NCBI GenBank assembly: GCA_937917025.1
Contig: CALFSF010000240.1
Location: 1 to 15,202, forward strand
Reading direction: 5' to 3'
DNA: 15,202 bases
Source of the DNA: an uncultured Paraburkholderia sp.
GTDB lineage: Bacteria > Pseudomonadota > Gammaproteobacteria > Burkholderiales > Burkholderiaceae
Shown here: positions 7,524 to 13,421 of the stretch, in pieces
How the letters are laid out: every line of letters begins with the position of its first letter
How positions within the stretch are numbered: the first letter of the stretch is position 1
The notes under the pieces: model-generated
Database searches by the model: none
The model's input: the letters and a program-made list of their open reading frames with translations, nothing else
What the model was told of the DNA's origin: nothing
Position numbers and translations under genes: made by a program

Positions 7524-8588
7524 ATGCGAATCGCTCAAATCGCTCCGTTACACGAGGCGGTTCCTCCCAAGCTGTATGGCGGCACGGAACGCGTGGTTTC
7601 GTACCTGACCGAAGCACTGGTCGAGCTGGGACATGACGTTACGCTTTTCGCGAGCGGCGATTCGCAGACTTCGGCGAAACTCGAAGCCTTCTGGCCGCAG
7701 GCACTGCGCCTCGACCCGACCATCCGCGACACGATGGCGCCGCACATGCTGCTGCTCGAAGAAGTGCGCCGTCGCGCGGACGAATTCGATGTGCTGCATT
7801 TCCACATCGACTACTACCCGTTCTCGCTGTTCTCGCGCCAGCCGACACCGCATCTGACCACGCTGCACGGGCGTCTCGACCTGCCGGAACTGCAACCGAT
7901 CTTCAACACGTTCAACGACGTGCCGGTCGTGTCGATCTCGGACAACCAGCGCTCGCCGCTGCAACAGGCTAACTGGCTGTCGACGGTCTATCACGGCCTG
8001 CCGGAAAACCTGCTGAAGCCGATCCCGAACGTGAAGCCGGGCTATCTCGCGTTCCTCGGCCGTATTTCGCCGGAAAAGCGCCTCGACACGGCAATCCGCA
8101 TCGCCGGACAGGCGGGCATGCCGATCAAGATCGCGGCGAAGCTCGACAAGGCCGACCGCGCCTACTACGAGGAAGTCATCAAGCCGCTGATGTCGCTGCC
8201 GCACGTCGAATACATCGGCGAAATCAGCGAAGCCGAAAAGACCGAATTCCTTGGCAACGCGCACGCGCTGCTGTTTCCGATCGACTGGCCGGAGCCGTTT
8301 GGTCTCGTGATGATCGAGGCAATGGCATGCGGTACGCCGGTTATCGCGTTCAAGCGCGGCTCGGTGCCGGAAGTGATCGAGAACGGCGTATCGGGCTTCG
8401 TCGTCGAAGACGAAATCAGCGCAGTCGCTGCCGTGAAGCGTCTGCACACGCTGCCGCGTGAAAACGTCCGCAAGGCGTTTGAATCGCGCTTCTCGTCGAA
8501 GGTAATGGCCCAGAATTACCTCGCCTCGTACGAAGAATTGCTGCGCCGCAAGCGCCGCACCGTGCTGCGCGAAGTCAACGCAAGCTGA
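7524..8588 (+). CDS. Family 4 glycosyltransferase (GT-B fold)
   Basis: A 354-residue cytoplasmic GT-B enzyme that transfers a sugar from a nucleotide-activated donor. The N-terminal domain has the glycine-rich acceptor loop KLYGGTERVV (16-25) and HFHIDYY (92-98). The C-terminal domain has the donor-phosphate motif GRISPEKRLD (179-188) and the E-x7-E motif from E257 to E265 in EPFGLVMIEAMACGTP. Donor and acceptor cannot be told from sequence. Start at ATG 7524 is supported by AGGAG (7510-7514) nine bases upstream; an in-frame GTG at 7446 has no such support. The gene stands alone between a long leader and a strong hairpin. The nearby trehalose genes hint at a stress-glycan role, but the opposite-strand ABC gene lies between them, so this is only a guess. 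Confidence 0.92.
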   Translation: MRIAQIAPLHEAVPPKLYGGTERVVSYLTEALVELGHDVTLFASGDSQTSAKLEAFWPQALRLDPTIRDTMAPHMLLLEEVRRRADEFDVLHFHIDYYPFSLFSRQPTPHLTTLHGRLDLPELQPIFNTFNDVPVVSISDNQRSPLQQANWLSTVYHGLPENLLKPIPNVKPGYLAFLGRISPEKRLDTAIRIAGQAGMPIKIAAKLDKADRAYYEEVIKPLMSLPHVEYIGEISEAEKTEFLGNAHALLFPIDWPEPFGLVMIEAMACGTPVIAFKRGSVPEVIENGVSGFVVEDEISAVAAVKRLHTLPRENVRKAFESRFSSKVMAQNYLASYEELLRRKRRTVLREVNAS

Positions 8589-8663
8589 AAACGGCTGAAC
8601 GCGAGGCGTATCCGTCCGGGATCGTCCCCGCCTGCACGCTGCTGTCAGGCTTGCCGCAGCCAT

Positions 8664-8700
8664 ACAACGCCCCGCATGCAGGTTGCATGCGGGGCGTTGT
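8664..8700 (+). terminator. Hairpin terminator after the GT4 gene
   Basis: A perfect 17-bp inverted repeat, 8664-8680 with 8684-8700, around a three-base GGT loop, 75 bp after the glycosyltransferase stop. The core is ACAACGCCCCGC/GCGGGGCGTTGT. The sequence after it (TGCATGTG) has no good T-run, so it may block RNases or need a factor as well as ending transcription. Confidence 0.7.
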
Positions 8701-8775
8701 TGCATGTGCGCCGCGTCCGGTGCGAACGGGCGTGGTTTCGGTGTTGCGGAGCGTGAGGCGGCGCAGCAATATCCC

Positions 8776-8781
8776 TATAAT
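8776..8781 (+). promoter_or_regulatory. Candidate -10 element of the 8831-10210 pair
   Basis: A perfect TATAAT 49 bp before the TTG start codon at 8831. No recognisable -35 box lies 16-18 bp upstream (the hexamer there is GTGAGG), so strength or an activator need is unclear. Confidence 0.4.
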
Positions 8782-8830
8782 GGCCGTGCCGCAAATTCCC
8801 CTGCGGTGCCGCCGATGACAGGAGGATGCC

Positions 8831-9688
8831 TTGGCGAGAACGAAAGAAACGCGTGCGAACGCGGCGCCTGGCGCCGGGACGGTTTTCGCGCTGCGCGCCA
8901 TCGGTCTCGTGATCCTGGCGCGCTGGCTGTTTTCGATGTCCGACATGGGTTTCGGGCTCGCTACGCTGCGCGCGATGGCGTCCTCGCCGTGGGTCTGCAT
9001 CAACCTCGTCTTTCTGTTCCTGATCATTTTCCTGCCGGGCGCGCACCCGCGCGCCGAGCGTCCGTTTCACCCGCTGCCGCAGTGGCTGCGTCAGGCGTTG
9101 CGGCTCTTCGCGCTGCTTGGGTTCGTGTTCGCGGTGTGGTCCGTCGGCGCGTTTGTGTGGGTGGCCGGCTGGCGGCGTGCCGTCAGCACGATCGCCGCGA
9201 CTAACGGCTGGCTCGTGGCCGCGCCGGCGCTGTACGCGGCCGTGCTGTGGATCTGCCGTCCGCGCGCGCTGTGGCGCACGAATACCGCCGCGCGGCGCTA
9301 TGCAATCGGCCGCTATGCCGTCGCGCTCGACCTCGCGACGCGTACCGCGATCGTCTGGGCCGAGAGCCGCAAGCTCGGCCAGTACGATTCGCGCGAACTG
9401 TCGGTGCGCTGGCCCGACATTGCAACAACCGATGCCGGCCTGCCGCCAGCGGGCGTCGCCGCGCTCGCGACCGAACCGCCCGTCGCCGGCGTCACGCATG
9501 CCGCGATGGCCGCTCCGGCGCCGCGCGTGCGCCTTGCAGCATGGCGGCATCGTCCGAAGGTCGAACTGTTATGGGATTCGCCCGCCGCAGCCGGACACAA
9601 CCGGCAGACCGTATTCAGTGCGCCGCTTCTCACCGAAGGCGATCGCGTGGCCGCCCGGGCGCTCGATTCGATATTGCGGCAAGTCTGA
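8831..9688 (+). CDS. Hypothetical four-helix membrane protein with a soluble C-terminal domain
   Basis: 285 residues; I do not recognise a family. Four hydrophobic segments are visible at about 17-36 (containing R22 and R31), 54-70, 91-114 and 126-142. Basic residues at 3-8, 73-91 and 143-155 predict both ends in the cytoplasm. The last ~140 residues are soluble-looking and include an alanine/proline-rich stretch near 205-240. The start is TTG at 8831, chosen because AGGAGG (8820-8825) lies five bases before it; the ATGs at 8815 and 8826 are in another frame. The DUF2214 gene follows 57 bp later on the same strand, so the two are probably co-transcribed. No function is proposed. Confidence 0.8.
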   Translation: MARTKETRANAAPGAGTVFALRAIGLVILARWLFSMSDMGFGLATLRAMASSPWVCINLVFLFLIIFLPGAHPRAERPFHPLPQWLRQALRLFALLGFVFAVWSVGAFVWVAGWRRAVSTIAATNGWLVAAPALYAAVLWICRPRALWRTNTAARRYAIGRYAVALDLATRTAIVWAESRKLGQYDSRELSVRWPDIATTDAGLPPAGVAALATEPPVAGVTHAAMAAPAPRVRLAAWRHRPKVELLWDSPAAAGHNRQTVFSAPLLTEGDRVAARALDSILRQV

Positions 9689-9745
9689 TTTCGCAGGAAA
9701 CACGTCGATTAACCCGGACGGGCCGTGCGCCCGCAAGGAGTTGCC

Positions 9746-10210
9746 ATGCTGTTTCGCTGGTTGCTAGCTGCCATTCACCTGCTTGCGTTCGGTTTCGCGC
9801 TCGCGTCCATTCTGGGTCGCTCGCGGCTGCTGCGTCGCTGTGCGGGAATCGCTGACCTGCCCGCTGTTTTTCGCGCGGATGCCGGTTGGGGGCTTTCGGC
9901 GCTGGTGCTTGTCATCACCGGCGGCATGCGTGCGTTCGGCGGCTTCGAGAAGGGTGGCGACTACTACATCCACGCGCCTCTCTTTCATCTCAAGATGGGC
10001 GCGCTTCTGCTGATCGTCCTGCTCGAAATAGCACCGATGATGGCGCTCATCCGCTGGCGCATCGCGCTCAAAGGCGGCAGGACGCCCGACCTCACCCGCG
10101 CGGGCCGTTTTGCACGCGTCGGCACGCTGCAGACCGTGCTTCTTGTTGTGATGGTGTTCGCCGCGTCCGGCATGGCGCGAGGAATCGCGCTGGCCGGCGG
10201 CGCGGGCTGA
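9746..10210 (+). CDS. DUF2214 family integral membrane protein
   Basis: A 154-residue protein with four hydrophobic segments at about 1-22, 48-65, 81-103 and 127-148. Sequence features match my memory of the DUF2214 family: H11 in the first helix, an FRADAGWG stretch (42-49), GGFEKGGDYYIHAPLFHLKMG (about 65-85, with H76 and H81) and LIRWRI near 101. The family has no established function; histidines in and near helices resemble those of small haem- or copper-associated membrane proteins, but that is speculation. ATG 9746 is chosen because AAGGAG (9735-9740) lies five bases upstream; a GTG at 9725 would add seven residues without support. It is probably in an operon with the preceding membrane protein and is convergent with the LacI-family gene. 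Confidence 0.82.
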   Translation: MLFRWLLAAIHLLAFGFALASILGRSRLLRRCAGIADLPAVFRADAGWGLSALVLVITGGMRAFGGFEKGGDYYIHAPLFHLKMGALLLIVLLEIAPMMALIRWRIALKGGRTPDLTRAGRFARVGTLQTVLLVVMVFAASGMARGIALAGGAG

Positions 10211-10217
10211 GCTGCCC

Positions 10218-10238
10218 CGGACACGCGACGCGTGTCCG
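10218..10238. terminator. Palindromic hairpin between convergent DUF2214 and lacI-type genes
   Basis: CGGACACGCG (10218-10227), one base, then CGCGTGTCCG (10229-10238): a perfect 10-bp inverted repeat that would fold with a loop of a few bases. It sits in the 52-bp gap between two converging genes, as expected for a shared terminator, but no T-run flanks it (TCCCCC follows on the plus strand). Confidence 0.55.
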
Positions 10239-10262
10239 TCCCCCGATGTGCCGCGCAATCGG

Positions 10263-11264
10263 TCAGGGCGTTGTTTCGCGTCGTGTCGTCGAGTCGCGCA
10301 CGATCAATCGCGGTTCGAGCGTGACGTGACCGATGTCGCGCTTGCCGGAAAGCACGTCGATCAGTTTGAGCATCGCGGCTTCGCCCATTTTTTCGCTCTG
10401 CATATCGATGGTCGTCAGCGCGGGTACGGCGTATTCGCCGTACGGCACGTTATCGAAGCCCGTCACCGAGAGGTCCTGCGGCAACCTGAAGCCGAGCGCC
10501 AGCGCTTCTTTCATGAAGCCGAGCGCGATCAGGTCGTTGTAGCAGATGAGCGCCTCGGGCCGCTCCGGCCCCAGCATGACGGATGAGCAGGCGGCCTTGC
10601 CCGCCAGCGTCGAAGGCGCGTGCGCGTCATGCACGTCGAGCGCCATCCCGGCTTCCGAAAGACAGGTGCGCGCGCCGCGGATGCGCTCCGCGTCCCAGCG
10701 GGAGTTCGCGAACCCGAGATACGCGATGCGCCGGTGTCCCAGATTCAGCAGGTGCCGCGCGAGCATGTATCCGCCGAGATAGCTGTCGTGGCTCACGCTC
10801 GGAATCGGACATTGCGCGTTGCGGCCGAGCAGGACGACGGGTTTGTTCAGTTTCGTCATCCAGTCCATGGCGTCTTCCTGCATCCGCGAACTGATGATGA
10901 CGCCGTCCACCCGTTGCGCGAGCGCCTCGATCAGCGGCTGCTCGCGCTCCTGGTTTTCCTCGGTATCCACCAGCAGCAGCGTGTAGTCGTGGCGCAGCGC
11001 GATGCGGTTCGCGCCCTTCACGATATTGGTGAAGTACGGGTTGCTGATATCGAGGATCGCAACGCCGATCGTCCGTGTCTCGCCCGTGATCATCGAGCGG
11101 GCGAGCGGGTTGGAGCGGTAGCCGAGCTGCTCGATCGCCTCTTTCAGGCGGGCTTCGACGGGCGCGGAGAAGCGCTGCGCGCCGTTCATGTACTTCGATA
11201 CAGTCGCCACCGAGACACCCGCTGCAGCGGCGACATCGCGAATAGTGGGTGTGGTTCTTTTCAT
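10263..11264 (-). CDS. LacI-family transcriptional regulator, probable repressor of the udh operon
   Basis: A 333-residue protein. Residues 7-27 (TIRDVAAAAGVSVATVSKYMN) are the LacI helix-turn-helix, followed by the hinge YRSNPLARSM (49-58) with L54, and then a periplasmic-binding-like ligand domain (ETRTIGVAILDISNPYFTNIVKG..., NDLIALGFMKEA, VTGFDNVPYGEYAVPALTTI). The usual VSR in the recognition helix is VSK here. It is divergent from udh with 154 bp between start codons, and that spacer holds two LacI/GalR-type palindromes, one just downstream of its own -10 and one at the udh start site. This indicates self-repression and repression of udh. The inducer is probably a hexuronate or a product of the pathway, an inference from context. 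The start codon has no Shine-Dalgarno sequence, and the predicted leader is only about nine bases. Confidence 0.93.
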   Translation of the reverse strand: MKRTTPTIRDVAAAAGVSVATVSKYMNGAQRFSAPVEARLKEAIEQLGYRSNPLARSMITGETRTIGVAILDISNPYFTNIVKGANRIALRHDYTLLLVDTEENQEREQPLIEALAQRVDGVIISSRMQEDAMDWMTKLNKPVVLLGRNAQCPIPSVSHDSYLGGYMLARHLLNLGHRRIAYLGFANSRWDAERIRGARTCLSEAGMALDVHDAHAPSTLAGKAACSSVMLGPERPEALICYNDLIALGFMKEALALGFRLPQDLSVTGFDNVPYGEYAVPALTTIDMQSEKMGEAAMLKLIDVLSGKRDIGHVTLEPRLIVRDSTTRRETTP

Positions 11265-11269
11265 TTAAG

Positions 11270-11281
11270 GTAAACGTTTTT
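11270..11281. promoter_or_regulatory. LacI/GalR-type operator O1 (lacI-proximal)
   Basis: GTAAACGTTTTT, with a central CG at 11275-11276 and an AAACGTTT core, matches the A/T-rich half-sites around CG bound by many LacI-family proteins. It begins at the end of the predicted -10 of the regulator's own promoter and covers the expected start site. The symmetry is less perfect than in O2. Confidence 0.7.
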
Positions 11282-11309
11282 TATAGAATCTGGTCCGAAT
11301 TTCAGGCAA
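11280..11309 (-). promoter_or_regulatory. Predicted sigma-70 promoter of the LacI-family gene
   Basis: On the minus strand the -35 is TTGCCT (11304-11309), an 18-bp spacer follows, and the -10 is TATAAA (11280-11285). Transcription would begin near 11273, leaving a leader of about nine bases before the ATG at 11264. Operator O1 overlaps the start site. Confidence 0.55.
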
Positions 11310-11335
11310 ATTTCTTGACGGGGTAGCGCCTGAAA
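11300..11335. repeat. 8-bp inverted repeat centred on the udh -35 box
   Basis: TTTCAGGC (11300-11307) and GCCTGAAA (11328-11335) are exact reverse complements 20 bp apart. Their centre (11317-11318) falls inside the udh -35 hexamer, and the left arm overlaps the -35 of the opposing promoter. It is not LacI-type sequence and may bind a second regulator. Confidence 0.45.
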
Positions 11336-11344
11336 AACTATAGT
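11315..11344 (+). promoter_or_regulatory. Predicted sigma-70 promoter of udh
   Basis: The -35 is TTGACG (11315-11320), five of six to consensus; the -10 is TATAGT (11339-11344), five of six, with an 18-bp spacer. The start site would be near 11351, inside operator O2, so a bound repressor should block initiation. Confidence 0.75.
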
Positions 11345-11346
11345 AG

Positions 11347-11358
11347 GAAAACGTTTTC
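11347..11358. promoter_or_regulatory. LacI/GalR-type operator O2 (udh-proximal)
   Basis: GAAAACGTTTTC is a perfect 12-bp palindrome with central CG at 11352-11353, a classic LacI/GalR-type operator core. It lies over the predicted udh transcription start. Its centre is 77 bp from that of O1, about seven helical turns, compatible with a repression loop. Confidence 0.82.
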
Positions 11359-11362
11359 TTTC

Positions 11363-11381
11363 GCCAGCTTTTTTTGCTGGC
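11363..11381 (+). other. Short hairpin with a T7 loop in the udh leader
   Basis: GCCAGC (11363-11368), seven T's, then GCTGGC (11376-11381). It lies between operator O2 and the udh ribosome-binding site, so it would be in the 5' untranslated mRNA as a six-base-pair stem with an all-U loop. A role in stability or RNA-chaperone binding is possible but unproven. Confidence 0.45.
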
Positions 11382-11418
11382 TGACCACCGATCATACGCA
11401 ATCAGAGGACACCGCAAC

Positions 11419-12249
11419 ATGAGCAATCAATCAGGCGCCGCGCGCAAACCATTCCATCGCATTCTCCTCACGGGTGCCGCCGGCAACCTCGGCGTCCAGA
11501 TGCGCGGGCCGCTCGCTGACTGGGCCGACATCGTGCGCGTGACCGACATTGCGCCGATGGGCGAGGCGGCATCGCACGAGGAAGTCGTCGTGCTGGATCT
11601 GGCAGACCGCGCGGGCGTCGATGCGCTGGTCGAAGGTGTCGATGCGATCGTGCATCTGGGCGGCATCTCGATCGACGCCCCGTTCGACGACCTGATCGAA
11701 GCCAATATCCGCGGGCTCTACAACCTGTATGCGGCTGCGCACAAGCATGGCGTGAAGCGTATCGTCTTCGCCAGCTCGAACCATGCGATTGGGTTCCACC
11801 CGACCACGACGGTACTCGATGCCGATTCGCCGACGCGCCCCGACAGTCTCTACGGCGTGACGAAATGCTTCGGCGAATCGCTGTCGCGCTATTACTACGA
11901 CCGTTTCGGGCTGGAAACCGTGTGCGTGCGGATCGGTTCGTCGTTCGAGGAACCGCGCAATCCGCGCATGCTCGTCACGTATCTGAGCTATCGCGATTTC
12001 ATCGAGCTGGTGCGCTGCTCGCTGTTCACGAATCGGGTCGGGCACGCGATCGTCTACGGCGCATCGAACAATCCGGTGAAGTGGTGGGACAACACGAAGG
12101 CGGCGTTCCTCGGTTTCAATCCGCAGGACAGCTCGGCGCAGTTCGAGTCCCGTTTCCCGCTGACAGCCCCGACCGACAATCGCGACGACGGCGCACAGCT
12201 GTATCAGGGCGGAGCCTTCGTGCTCGGCGAGCCGATGGAGCGCAAATAA
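11419..12249 (+). CDS. udh: Uronate dehydrogenase (NAD-dependent)
   Basis: A 276-residue short-chain dehydrogenase/reductase that oxidises D-glucuronate or D-galacturonate to the corresponding aldaro-lactone using NAD+. Features: TGAAGNLG (18-25) dinucleotide motif; D60-L-A-D as the adenine-side acidic patch; LGGIS (80-84); FASSNHAIG (117-125); and catalytic Y145-x3-K149 in SLYGVTKCFGE. The whole pattern, including RIGSSFEEPRNPRML (171-185) and KWWDN (221-225), closely follows the characterised Udh enzymes of Agrobacterium and Pseudomonas as I recall them. ATG 11419 is supported by AGAGGA (11404-11409) nine bases upstream; an in-frame GTG... alternative upstream would start at 11374 without such a site. 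The stop codon shares a base with the start of the lactonase gene (TAATG), showing translational coupling. Control by the divergent LacI-type repressor is predicted. Confidence 0.93.
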   Translation: MSNQSGAARKPFHRILLTGAAGNLGVQMRGPLADWADIVRVTDIAPMGEAASHEEVVVLDLADRAGVDALVEGVDAIVHLGGISIDAPFDDLIEANIRGLYNLYAAAHKHGVKRIVFASSNHAIGFHPTTTVLDADSPTRPDSLYGVTKCFGESLSRYYYDRFGLETVCVRIGSSFEEPRNPRMLVTYLSYRDFIELVRCSLFTNRVGHAIVYGASNNPVKWWDNTKAAFLGFNPQDSSAQFESRFPLTAPTDNRDDGAQLYQGGAFVLGEPMERK

Positions 12250-13178
12250 TGGCCATCGGCGTATCGGTCGAAAGAATCGACGCGGCAGGGGCGGCATCGG
12301 TGGGCGAAAGTCCCGTGTGGCGCGCGGCGGAAGAGGCGTTCTACTGGGTCGACATTCCGGCGCGGAAGATCGTGCGGCTTCACGTGGCCACCGGCGTGCG
12401 CTCGGAATGGGTGTTGCCCGAAATGGTCGCGTGCATTGCATTCGACCAGGCGGGCCGCGTGCTCGCAGGCATGGAAACCGGGTTGTTCTCGGTGACGTTG
12501 CCTGAGGCCGGCGGTTCGTCCGGTGCGAGTGTGACTGTGCCGCCGTCGCAGATCAGGAAACTGGCTGCGCCGGTGTTTCCTGCTCAGGACATGCGCTTTA
12601 ACGATGGACGCTGTGATCGTCAGGGGCGCTTCTGGGCCGGGACGATGGTTCAGGACATGTCGCTCGCGAGCCCGCTCGGCGCGTTGTTCCGCTTCGACGC
12701 GCAGGGCGTTCTGTCGGCGCCGGTGATCGACGGGCTGATCACGCAGAACGGTCTTGCGTGGTCGCCGGACGGCGCGACGATGTACCTGTCGGATTCGCAT
12801 CCGCTGAAGCGTCTCATCTGGGCGTTCGATTTCGACGTCGACAGCGGTATGCCGCGAAACCGGCGCGTCTTCGCGGATCTTCACGATTACGCGGGCCGTC
12901 CGGACGGCGCGGCGGTGGACGCGGACGGCTGTTACTGGACGTGTGCCAACGACGGTGGGTTGCTGCTGCGTTTCACGCCGCAAGGCGCGCTCGACCGGAA
13001 GATCGAAGTGCCGGCCGTGAAGCCTTCGATGTGTGCGTTCGGCGGGCGCGATCTCGATACGCTGTTCGTGACGTCGATCCGTCCGGGCGCGGGCGCCACC
13101 GATGATGACGGCGCGGTGTTCGCGATCCGGGCTGGCGTGCGCGGGTTGCCCGAGCCGGAGTATGCCGGGACGTTGTGA
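12249..13178 (+). CDS. SMP-30/gluconolactonase-family lactonase, probable aldaro-lactonase (UxuL-like)
   Basis: A 309-residue six-bladed beta-propeller lactonase. The metal and substrate residues of the SMP-30 family are in place: E20 in GESPVW, N118 in RFNDGRCD, N167 in TQNGLAWSPDG and D219 in GRPDGAAVD. These ligate a divalent cation that activates water to open a sugar lactone. Because the gene overlaps udh by one base (TAATG) and shares its promoter, the likely substrate is the galactaro- or glucaro-lactone that Udh makes, giving galactarate or glucarate. Lactonases of this type paired with Udh have been named UxuL in other proteobacteria; I assign that role by context. Gluconolactone or another aldonolactone is the main alternative. 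There is no signal peptide. A strong terminator follows 79 bp after the stop. Confidence 0.9.
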   Translation: MAIGVSVERIDAAGAASVGESPVWRAAEEAFYWVDIPARKIVRLHVATGVRSEWVLPEMVACIAFDQAGRVLAGMETGLFSVTLPEAGGSSGASVTVPPSQIRKLAAPVFPAQDMRFNDGRCDRQGRFWAGTMVQDMSLASPLGALFRFDAQGVLSAPVIDGLITQNGLAWSPDGATMYLSDSHPLKRLIWAFDFDVDSGMPRNRRVFADLHDYAGRPDGAAVDADGCYWTCANDGGLLLRFTPQGALDRKIEVPAVKPSMCAFGGRDLDTLFVTSIRPGAGATDDDGAVFAIRAGVRGLPEPEYAGTL

Positions 13179-13257
13179 GTGACGGGGCGGCTTGTGCGGC
13201 TGCCCTGATTGCCCGGGTTGGAAGCGCGCCGCGAGCTTGCCGGACGAGGTTAACGAA

Positions 13258-13287
13258 AAAAGCCCAGGTCGTGAGACCTGGGCTTTT
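13258..13287. terminator. Bidirectional intrinsic terminator between the lactonase gene and tRNA-Val
   Basis: A perfect 13-bp stem, AAAAGCCCAGGTC (13258-13270) with GACCTGGGCTTTT (13275-13287), and a GTGA tetraloop. A-run before and T-run within the right arm let it work in both directions. It lies between the plus-strand lactonase gene and the 3' end of the minus-strand tRNA, and should end both transcripts. Confidence 0.92.
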
Positions 13288-13298
13288 CGCGCACATTC

Positions 13299-13373
13299 TG
13301 GTGGGTAGTACTGGGATCGAACCAGTGACCCCTGCCGTGTGAAGGCAGTGCTCTACCGCTGAGCTAACCACCC
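13299..13373 (-). tRNA. tRNA-Val (anticodon CAC)
   Basis: 75 bases including an encoded CCA (13299-13301). Read on the minus strand, the acceptor stem GGGTGGT pairs with ACTACCC (one G-T pair). The D-arm contains TTAGCTCAGCGGTAGAGC. The anticodon stem CTGCC/GGCAG encloses TTCACAC, giving anticodon CAC for GUG codons. The T-arm carries GGTTCGATCC. It is transcribed away from dnaQ, has its own predicted promoter, and ends just before a strong terminator. Confidence 0.97.
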
Positions 13374-13385
13374 GAAGAGAGCCGA

Positions 13386-13414
13386 ATTATGTCAGACGGC
13401 TGTGAAGCCGTAAA
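13386..13414 (-). promoter_or_regulatory. Predicted sigma-70 promoter of tRNA-Val
   Basis: Minus strand: -35 TTTACG (13409-13414), 17-bp spacer, -10 CATAAT (13386-13391), which is 13 bp before the mature tRNA 5' end. The spacer contains the hairpin ACGGCT-TCAC-AGCCGT (13396-13411). The promoter lies in the 48-bp gap just after the dnaQ stop, so the tRNA need not depend on the upstream operon. Confidence 0.65.
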
Positions 13415-13421
13415 GTATTTT

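Noticed and set aside
7548..8705. A 385-codon minus-strand frame opposite the glycosyltransferase
   Set aside because: Antisense shadow; the plus-strand gene has a good ribosome-binding site and GT4 motifs.
13299..13373. tRNA-Val as an integration site for a mobile element carrying the udh-lactonase genes
   Set aside because: I found no integrase gene and no second copy of the tRNA 3' end in the window; base composition of udh and the lactonase gene looks like that of their neighbours.
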